Source of the DNA: an uncultured Prevotellaceae bacterium
Lineage (GTDB): Bacteria; Bacteroidota; Bacteroidia; Bacteroidales; Bacteroidaceae
Length of the DNA stretch: 11,044 bases
Reading direction: 5' to 3'
Assembly (NCBI GenBank): GCA_947176655.1
Contig: CAMWRK010000054.1
Location: forward strand, 1 to 11,044
In this document: positions 5,979-11,044 of the stretch, piece by piece
How the letters are laid out: each line of letters starts with the position of its first letter
Numbering within the stretch: position 1 is the first letter of the stretch
The notes under the pieces: model-generated
What the model saw: only the letters and a program-made list of their open reading frames with translations
Told to the model about the DNA's origin: nothing
Databases searched by the model: none
Translations under genes and position numbers: made by a program

Positions 5979-6536
5979 ATGTCGAAATCAAGATCAGATT
6001 TGTCCTATTATCTTGCCGCAGATAAAAGGGTTTATGGTATAACGAAACGCTTTCCCTCATTTTATGGTGATTGGCATTGGAAATTTCTTATTGCATTGCG
6101 TAACGAAGAGTATCATGCGAATAATTCCGGTCTATTACATAGAGTGTGTAAAAAGTTCTGGGCAATGATTCATGCTCATTATGGCATAATGATGGGTTGG
6201 GATATACCAATTAATACGTTTGGTCCTGGATTGAAGATAAATCATTTTGGTCTTATAATCGTGAATGCAAATGCCAGAATAGGTGCATTCTGTGATATAC
6301 ATCAAGGGGTGAATATTGGTCAGCATGGTTCCTCTCCTGATGATGTTCCTGTTATCGGGGATAATGTTTGGATTGGTCCTGGAGCGAAAATCTTTGGGAA
6401 GATCAGAATTGCCTCCAGATGTGCTATTGGTGCGAATGCGGTCGTGAATAAAAGTTTCGATGAAGAGGGTATTACTATTGCGGGGATTCCTGCAGTGAAA
6501 ATTTCTGATTCGGGTAATCCTTATATAAAAGAGTGA
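5979..6536 (+). CDS. Serine acetyltransferase-like hexapeptide acetyltransferase
   Basis: A 185-aa left-handed beta-helix acetyltransferase that uses acetyl-CoA. Residues ~75-170 carry hexapeptide repeats (GLKINHFGLIIV, ARIGAF, VNIGQHG, PVIGDNVWIGPGAKIFG, CAIGANAVV), and DIHQG provides the probable catalytic His at residue 108. Similarity is closest to CysE-type enzymes, but the long helical N-terminal domain of biosynthetic CysE is shortened to ~70 residues. Forms of this size in polysaccharide clusters usually O-acetylate sugars rather than serine. The start codon at 5979 follows the upstream stop by one base, so tight coupling with the GT2 gene is likely. The cluster context favours decoration of the glycan or a sugar precursor; true serine acetyltransferase activity cannot be excluded. 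Confidence 0.83.
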   Translation: MSKSRSDLSYYLAADKRVYGITKRFPSFYGDWHWKFLIALRNEEYHANNSGLLHRVCKKFWAMIHAHYGIMMGWDIPINTFGPGLKINHFGLIIVNANARIGAFCDIHQGVNIGQHGSSPDDVPVIGDNVWIGPGAKIFGKIRIASRCAIGANAVVNKSFDEEGITIAGIPAVKISDSGNPYIKE

Positions 6537-6606
6537 TTGTTAATTGAAAAGCAAATTATATATAGAGAGTTGCATAAAAAAGATAATCGGGTAGATAATA
6601 AAGCGC

Positions 6607-7752
6607 ATGTTTCTAATAGATATATTGATTTATGTTTTTTTTGCCTATGTTATGCATAATTTAGGCGCGGAATCTGTAGCATTAAGGAAGGATCCATATA
6701 AAATTGATATAAAACTTTGGCTATATATAATTTTCTTCACACTAATTTGTGCTTTACGAGGAAACACAGGAATAGATACAATGACATATGTACATTATTT
6801 TAAAAATGGATTTTATGGTGGTAATTTGACAAACGTTAATGGAGAATGGGCATTTTGGTATCTTTGTGATTTTTTGTCAAGCAATTCAATACATTTTTTT
6901 GTTGGTTTGGGAATCTGTGCATTTTTACAGATATTTTTTATTGTAAAAGGATTACTGCCGTATAAGGTATTGTTGGTGTATTTTCCAATCATTCTGTTTG
7001 GAGGAGACTTGTTTTTGTGTATGACAGGTATTATGAGGCAAATGGTTAGTGCAAGCATATTTTTATTTGCAACAAAATATATAGTTGATAGGAGATTTGT
7101 GAGTTATTTATTATTGATTATTTTTGCATCACTGTTTCATTATACAGCATTAGGATTAATTTTTTTGTTTCTTGTTCCAGTTAGACTCGATGTCTCAAAT
7201 TTACGTGTACTGTTGTTGATGATATACGTGTTATGTGTCGTGGTTGGAGACTTGGCTCCTTATCTGTTGTTGTCGGATAATGTTATTTACACTGTCTCAT
7301 TTGTTACAAATGGACAGTATGAATGGTTTGTTGATATGCTAAATGAGGGAAATACTGCTTTTGAGATCAAAGCTTTTGGCCCGATGCAACTATCATATTT
7401 CCTTAGTGGGTTTGCTGTGATATGGTTTGGCCCTCAGATAGGCAGAAAGTACGGTGATGTTATGCCACAATTTAAGCTATGGTATTTGTTTGCTGTAATA
7501 TATAGTTGCCTGTATTTTCTGCTATGTAATATAAGCCACTTGGTATTACGTCCAATATTGTATTTACAATTATTCCAAGCAATAATTCTATCTCTTATAA
7601 TCGCTGAATTTGTAAGGCGTGGGAAAGAACGTATCGTGTATAGGCAGGCTGTTATGTGGCTAATTATAATTATATGGACAAGTATCACCTGGAATGTGAT
7701 TAAAAATTCAAGTTTGCCGGATGAATTTGTGACATACAATTTTTTTCTGTAA
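6607..7752 (+). CDS. EpsG/Wzy-like polysaccharide polymerase, multi-pass membrane protein
   Basis: A 381-aa integral inner-membrane protein with about ten hydrophobic segments spread over its length. The EpsG-family signature follows the second segment: ALRGNTGIDTMTYVHYF at 49-65, with the typical R51, G55, D57 and Y61. Later family marks are GIMRQMVSASIF and SLFHYTAL. By family, it joins lipid-linked repeat units into long chains on the periplasmic side. This makes it the probable Wzy of the locus and indicates a Wzx/Wzy-type pathway, although no Wzx flippase gene is in the window. Base composition is very A/T-rich (18 G+C of 60 at 7021-7080), in line with foreign polysaccharide genes. It sits 70 nt after the acetyltransferase; that gap is A/T-rich and shows no clear site. 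Confidence 0.85.
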   Translation: MFLIDILIYVFFAYVMHNLGAESVALRKDPYKIDIKLWLYIIFFTLICALRGNTGIDTMTYVHYFKNGFYGGNLTNVNGEWAFWYLCDFLSSNSIHFFVGLGICAFLQIFFIVKGLLPYKVLLVYFPIILFGGDLFLCMTGIMRQMVSASIFLFATKYIVDRRFVSYLLLIIFASLFHYTALGLIFLFLVPVRLDVSNLRVLLLMIYVLCVVVGDLAPYLLLSDNVIYTVSFVTNGQYEWFVDMLNEGNTAFEIKAFGPMQLSYFLSGFAVIWFGPQIGRKYGDVMPQFKLWYLFAVIYSCLYFLLCNISHLVLRPILYLQLFQAIILSLIIAEFVRRGKERIVYRQAVMWLIIIIWTSITWNVIKNSSLPDEFVTYNFFL

Positions 7753-7773
7753 AAAGTCCGTCAAAGATATAGT

Positions 7774-7781
7774 TATATTTG
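7774..7781 (+). promoter_or_regulatory. Possible internal -7 box before the second GT2 gene
   Basis: TATATTTG matches TAnnTTTG and lies 5 nt before ATG 7786, with no clear -33 element at the expected distance. If used, transcription would begin around 7787, downstream of ATG 7786, and translation would have to start at ATG 7810. A short A/T-rich motif like this can occur by chance. Confidence 0.25.
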
Positions 7782-7785
7782 CAGC

Positions 7786-8877
7786 ATGTTTAATAACAAT
7801 ACGAGTACTATGAATACGCCTAAAGTGTCAATTGTTGTTCCGTGTTATAAGGTCGAGGAGTATATAGATAGATGTGTGGGTTGTTTAGTAAACCAGACTC
7901 TAAAGGATATTGAGATCATATTGGTAGATGACAAATCACCAGATGCAGTGCCTTGGCTATGTGATAAATGGGCAGAGAAAGACAAAAGAGTAAAGGTCAT
8001 CCATAAAGAAGAGAATGAAGGTCTTGGAATGGCTAGAAACACAGGATTGGAGGCTGCTTCGGGGGATTATATAATGTTTATTGATAGCGATGATACTTAC
8101 AATCTTGATGCTTGTGAGAAAATGTATTTCAATGCAGTAAGATACAATGCAGATGTTGTAGCATGTAACTTCCTTACTGAGATTCAGCCTGGTATGTGGC
8201 AAAAACATGCAAACGCAGTTGATACAGTGCTTAATAGAGATGAGATTTATGAGTACGTATTGGATCTTGTTGCATCTCCTCCATATGTCAGCCGTGAGCG
8301 GTTGCACCCAGTATCTGTGTGGGCTCTGTGTTTACGTAGCACTATTATTAAGGGAAACAATATAAGATTTTATTCAGAGCGGGAAATAGTGTCTGAAGAC
8401 ATCCTGTTCAAAATCACATTTCTGAGATATTGCAATATTATGGTAGATTTGAACGAGCCACTCTATCATTATTATCATACAGCAGGTTCTTTAACCCACT
8501 CGTTTCGTTCATCGGCATTTGAAAATCTTAAGGTATTGCGTAATAAAATGATAGATATAATGGGTGATGATAAGCAAGTGCTTCAAAGGATAAATAGATT
8601 TACTATATCGGAAATTAGAATGCATATTACAAGATTGGTGAATTCAGATGAAACATTAAAGATACAAAAGATAAAGCGAATACTCGAAGATCGGATATGG
8701 AATGAAGTAGTGTCTTTCAAGCCGTCTTTTTACGGACTATATGCACATTTTTTTTACAATCTGTGTTTATGGAAATGTAGTAGAATATTGTATCTATATA
8801 CATTTTTAGCTTCTATAATTAGAGATTTTGTGAATAAATGGTGTTATATATGTTGTTACATCCACCAAAAAGGTTGA
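7786..8877 (+). CDS. Glycosyltransferase family 2 (GT-A fold)
   Basis: A 363-aa inverting glycosyltransferase of the polysaccharide operon. Catalytic core marks: VSIVVPCYKVEEYIDRC near the N-terminus, VDDKSPD, NEGLGMARNTGLEAASGDY, and the metal-binding DSDD at residues 100-103. The middle region has VSEDILF, corresponding to the ED motif around the catalytic base. The C-terminal ~40 residues are aromatic and hydrophobic with several Cys, and may anchor it to the membrane. ATG 7786 is the longest start; ATG 7810 (MNTPKVSIVVP) places the core strand at residue ~5, as usual for GT2, and is an equally good choice. Neither has a Shine-Dalgarno. It comes 33 nt after the polymerase, and a decayed IS30 element follows its stop. 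It resembles the other GT2 of the locus in architecture but is clearly a different sequence, so the two probably add different sugars. Confidence 0.87.
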   Translation: MFNNNTSTMNTPKVSIVVPCYKVEEYIDRCVGCLVNQTLKDIEIILVDDKSPDAVPWLCDKWAEKDKRVKVIHKEENEGLGMARNTGLEAASGDYIMFIDSDDTYNLDACEKMYFNAVRYNADVVACNFLTEIQPGMWQKHANAVDTVLNRDEIYEYVLDLVASPPYVSRERLHPVSVWALCLRSTIIKGNNIRFYSEREIVSEDILFKITFLRYCNIMVDLNEPLYHYYHTAGSLTHSFRSSAFENLKVLRNKMIDIMGDDKQVLQRINRFTISEIRMHITRLVNSDETLKIQKIKRILEDRIWNEVVSFKPSFYGLYAHFFYNLCLWKCSRILYLYTFLASIIRDFVNKWCYICCYIHQKG

Positions 8878-8926
8878 CTTACGTTAATTATTTTGTCCAT
8901 TTGGGCCGCCTTCCAGCCTTCCATGC

Positions 8927-9338
8927 TTGAGAGGCGAGAGTTGGCAAGGGGAGGGGCATAACGATGTTTACAGGGAGAAGCACCGATATAGTAATGATGG
9001 AGTGGCTGCCGTGCCCCCAAAACCGCTTGCAAATGTTGTCATCCGCCTGCTGTTCCCTTACAAGCACACAGTCCGCTCAGTCACTACTGACAACTGGGCT
9101 GAGTTCTGTGCACACCAGCTCATCTCCAAAGGCGCTGATGCCAAAGGACGCGAAGAACCTTAACCATGTCTATTTTGCGGACTCTTACGCTTCATGGCAG
9201 AAAGAGAGCATTGAAAACGCAAATAAACTCATTAGACAATGCATTCCTAAAGGAACCGACTATTCTACTATGACGGACGCGTTCAATAACTGGTTAATGT
9301 TTAACCAGTCCAACTTTTGGGATGCACTTCACATCTAA
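8927..9338 (+). pseudogene. IS30-family transposase remnant, frameshifted and truncated
   Basis: Pieces of an IS30-type DDE integrase core occur in alternating frames. REKHRY and then KPLANVVIRLLFPYKHTV followed by TTDNWAEFCAH (second catalytic Asp; the usual DNG reads DNW) are in the frame of base 8927. IVMMEWLPCP (around 8988-9017) and VYFADSYASWQKESIENA with LIRQCIPKGTDYSTMTD (catalytic Glu segment) are in the frame of base 8964. Joining them needs at least three frameshifts, near 8988, 9017 and 9157. The N-terminal helix-turn-helix region and first catalytic Asp are missing, and the C-terminal RPRK/TP motif is not seen before TAA 9336-9338. No functional protein can be made. The element lies between two glycosyltransferase genes in the same orientation. 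With its flanks (8878-9420) it is the only non-coding stretch over 300 bases inside the operon. Confidence 0.82.
9289..9309. repeat. Perfect 9-bp hairpin with TGT loop in the IS30 remnant
   Basis: ACTGGTTAA (9289-9297) and TTAACCAGT (9301-9309) are exact reverse complements separated by three bases. The hairpin falls where the transposase C-terminus should continue, at the point where resemblance to IS30 proteins ends. It might mark a deletion junction or act as a weak RNA structure. No U-tract follows. Confidence 0.4.
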
Positions 9339-9351
9339 GAATGTTTTTCCG

Positions 9352-9388
9352 GCAAAATCGTTAATTTTGCACTTGTCAGTTGAGATTT
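9352..9388 (+). promoter_or_regulatory. Probable right end of the IS30 remnant with an outward -7 box
   Basis: GCAAAAT (9352-9358) and ATTTTGC (9364-9370) form an inverted repeat around 5 nt. Within it, TAATTTTG (9362-9369) fits the Bacteroidetes -7 consensus TAnnTTTG. The following TTGCACTTGTCAGTTGAG resembles, from memory, the terminal sequence of Bacteroides IS30-type elements; I could not find its matching left end. A T-rich stretch (9344-9348) lies about 13 nt upstream of the -7 box and there is no TTG, so the -33 element is poor. If active, this promoter would drive the GT4 gene at 9421. Confidence 0.35.
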
Positions 9389-9420
9389 GGTAGTATAAAA
9401 TAATATTTACGGCTTACTTA

Positions 9421-10476
9421 ATGTCACGCGTATTAGTTGTTGCAACTTCTAGAAAAACACATGGTGGGATAACTTCTGTTATCAGAGCACATGAGATAGG
9501 TAAACAATGGAAAAAATATAATTGTCACTGGGTACAGACTCATCGTGATGGTATTATGATACGTAAAATTGTGTATTTGGTTCTTGGATTGTTGGATTAC
9601 ATTGTACGTTTACCGTTTTATGATATTGTACATGTACACGTGTCGCTCCCTAACAGTGTAATGCGAAAAATGCTATATGTAAAAATAGCTAGACTATTTA
9701 AGAAAAGGATAATATTACATCTGCATTGTGGCTCACAGATAGTGGAAATATGGAGTGATGCATATCAATATCTTTTTACGCGTTCTGATGTTTCGTTGCT
9801 CTTATCAGAGTCTATAAAACAGCAAATAGAAAATTATATAGGGACAAGGTTTGATCTTAGAGTCTGTTATAATCCATGTCCTTTGGTTTCAACTAATTTT
9901 TTTTGTGTGCAAAAAAACTACATTTTGTTTTCTGGATCGTTATATTGTAGCAAGGGGTATCAAGATTTAATTATGGCATTTTATTTCATTTCATCAACGT
10001 ATTTAGAATGGAAATTAGTTTTTGCTGGCAATGGAGAAATTGAAAAAGCGAAAAGGTTAGTGAGGCAGCTAGGCATTGAAGATAGGGTTGAATTTACTGG
10101 ATGGGTGAGTGGCGAAGATAAAGCAAAAGTTTTTCAGAGCGCTTCAATATTTTGTCTTCCTAGTTATGCGGAAGGGTTTCCTATGGCAGTTCTTGATGCT
10201 TGGGCTTATGGACTTCCTGTGATTACGACCCCGGTTGGCGGCATTCCTGACATAGCCAAAGATGGTGATAATATGCTTATCTTTACTCCCGGGGATGTTG
10301 ATGCCCTTGCAGCAAAATTGGAACTGTTAATATGTGATGCTTCTTTGCGTGCTAAGATTTCTGACGCATCAAGGGAGTTGGCGGCAACAACGTTTAATAT
10401 AGATAGGATTAATTCTCAGTTAGAGGCTATCTATAATAGTCTCTCGGATTCTTCCGTTTCAAACGATAGAATTTAG
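9421..10476 (+). CDS. Glycosyltransferase family 4 (GT-B fold)
   Basis: A 351-aa retaining glycosyltransferase. The N-terminal domain starts with VLVVATSRKTHGGITSVIRAH (GG loop) and contains DIVHVHVSLP and IILHLHCGS, typical acceptor-side GT4 strands. The C-terminal donor domain has ILFSGSLYCSKGYQDLI, then VFAGNGEIE and RVEFTGWVSGEDK, then SYAEGFPMAVLDAWAYG. In the usual EX7E signature E251 is present, but the second acid is D259 (EX7D), a variant I know from other Bacteroidetes GT4 proteins and not a sign of inactivity. PVITTPVGGIPD follows. The gene is intact, starts 83 nt after the IS30 remnant stop and ends directly at a dinucleotide microsatellite. Codon use is A/T-rich. Its promoter may be the operon's or the IS end. 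Substrate unknown. Confidence 0.89.
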   Translation: MSRVLVVATSRKTHGGITSVIRAHEIGKQWKKYNCHWVQTHRDGIMIRKIVYLVLGLLDYIVRLPFYDIVHVHVSLPNSVMRKMLYVKIARLFKKRIILHLHCGSQIVEIWSDAYQYLFTRSDVSLLLSESIKQQIENYIGTRFDLRVCYNPCPLVSTNFFCVQKNYILFSGSLYCSKGYQDLIMAFYFISSTYLEWKLVFAGNGEIEKAKRLVRQLGIEDRVEFTGWVSGEDKAKVFQSASIFCLPSYAEGFPMAVLDAWAYGLPVITTPVGGIPDIAKDGDNMLIFTPGDVDALAAKLELLICDASLRAKISDASRELAATTFNIDRINSQLEAIYNSLSDSSVSNDRI

Positions 10477-10518
<42 letters not shown>

Positions 10519-10522
10519 GCAA

Positions 10523-11044
10523 ATGGAAAAAAAATATTTCGGTATACATTATGAGTTGGATTATAATGAGATTCATAATGCGATTTCTAAAAGACTTACA
10601 GAAGCAGGTTCAGATTATATCTGTGTGGTTGATGGTGTGGTAATGAGTTTTGCCAACAGGTACATGGATTATATGGAGGCTGTCAATGGAGGTATGTTTT
10701 CTATTTGTGATAGTAGCTATGTTCCGTTGTATATAAAGTGGATTTACGGCGAAAGCTATCAGCAATATAGTGGTAGCGATATTTTCTATGATATTGTTAG
10801 AAGCAGGAGGTATCGTATGATCTTCTTGGGGACACGGCAAGTCATTCTGGACGGACTTAAAGAAAATCTTAAACAGTTTAATCCGGATGTGGAGAATATG
10901 CAGTTTGTTGAGTTGCCATTCAATCATGCTGAAGATTTTGATTATTCGGCTATTGCCAAGCTGATTGAGCAGGATGGCGCGGAGATTATCTGGGTTGCTT
11001 TGGGAGCGATTAAACAGGAATGGTTCATGGCACAATTAAAGCCG
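10523..11044 (+). CDS. WecG/TagA/CpsF-family (GT26) glycosyltransferase, 3' truncated by window edge
   Basis: ATG 10523 opens a frame of 174 codons that runs off the window; family members are about 230-250 aa, so roughly the last quarter is missing. By family it transfers an N-acetyl-mannosamine-type or glucosyl residue to a lipid-linked acceptor at the cytoplasmic membrane. Seen: an early YICVVDGVVMSFANR segment containing the Asp expected for catalysis, GSDIFYDIV matching the family's G-S/A-D-L motif, a Rossmann strand MIFLGTRQ, and VALGAIKQEWFM, which is the family's VGxGxPKQExW motif with Ile in place of Pro. It has no Shine-Dalgarno: the 42 bases upstream are a TC/TA microsatellite. Probably a late gene of the polysaccharide operon. 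The family call is good; the sugar is unknown. Confidence 0.85.
   Translation, partial: MEKKYFGIHYELDYNEIHNAISKRLTEAGSDYICVVDGVVMSFANRYMDYMEAVNGGMFSICDSSYVPLYIKWIYGESYQQYSGSDIFYDIVRSRRYRMIFLGTRQVILDGLKENLKQFNPDVENMQFVELPFNHAEDFDYSAIAKLIEQDGAEIIWVALGAIKQEWFMAQLKP

Noticed and set aside
9421..10476. Inactive GT4 because EX7E reads EX7D
   Set aside because: Asp at the second position is a common natural variant in this family, and the rest of the donor domain is intact.
10610..11035. 141-codon minus-strand open frame at the right end
   Set aside because: It is opposite the WecG/TagA-like gene, whose motifs are clear; the antisense translation is low complexity and unrecognisable.

Overview
The window looks like a Bacteroidales chromosome (Bacteroides/Prevotella-type). 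The evidence is a UpxY-type NusG paralogue heading a polysaccharide gene cluster, a Bacteroidetes-style TAnnTTTG -7 box upstream of it, an almost complete absence of Shine-Dalgarno sequences, and an IS30-family transposase remnant. I cannot name the species from sequence alone.

Layout, all real genes on the + strand. Region 1 (1-2340) is conserved housekeeping DNA: the 3' part of an aminoacyl-histidine dipeptidase (pepD), a PLP- and ACT-domain threonine ammonia-lyase (ilvA type), and ridA. The last two form a coherent pair, because RidA hydrolyses the enamine/imine intermediates that threonine ammonia-lyase releases. Region 2 (2341-3247) is about 0.9 kb with no convincing gene. It holds a series of RNA-type hairpins just after ridA, including a 26-pair stem whose mismatches are all G-U in the + strand transcript. 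It also holds a Bacteroidetes-type promoter near 2682-2714 and a leader of about 525 nt carrying further hairpins, with a 36-codon ORF overlapping the upxY start. Region 3 (3248-11044, continuing beyond the window) is a capsule/exopolysaccharide operon: upxY antiterminator, GT4, GT2, hexapeptide acetyltransferase, EpsG-like polymerase, GT2, a decayed IS30-family transposase, GT4, a (TC)9(TA)12 microsatellite, and the start of a WecG/TagA/CpsF (GT26) glycosyltransferase.

How it works together: UpxY proteins relieve early termination of their own polysaccharide operon, so the promoter, the structured leader and upxY probably form the control unit for the downstream genes. The glycosyltransferases add sugars to a lipid-linked repeat unit, the acetyltransferase probably decorates it, and the EpsG-like protein polymerises it. 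No flippase, initiating phosphoglycosyltransferase, chain-length regulator or upxZ is present in the window; the first three may lie downstream. Base composition falls along the window: bases 1321-1380 in ilvA have 38 G+C of 60, while 7021-7080 in the polymerase have 18 of 60. This fits a horizontally exchanged polysaccharide cassette attached to a conserved chromosomal flank.

The observations most worth following up are the switch-like alternative hairpins after ridA, the long structured upxY leader, the dinucleotide microsatellite 4 nt before the GT26 start, and the IS30 remnant whose end may carry an outward promoter for the next glycosyltransferase.
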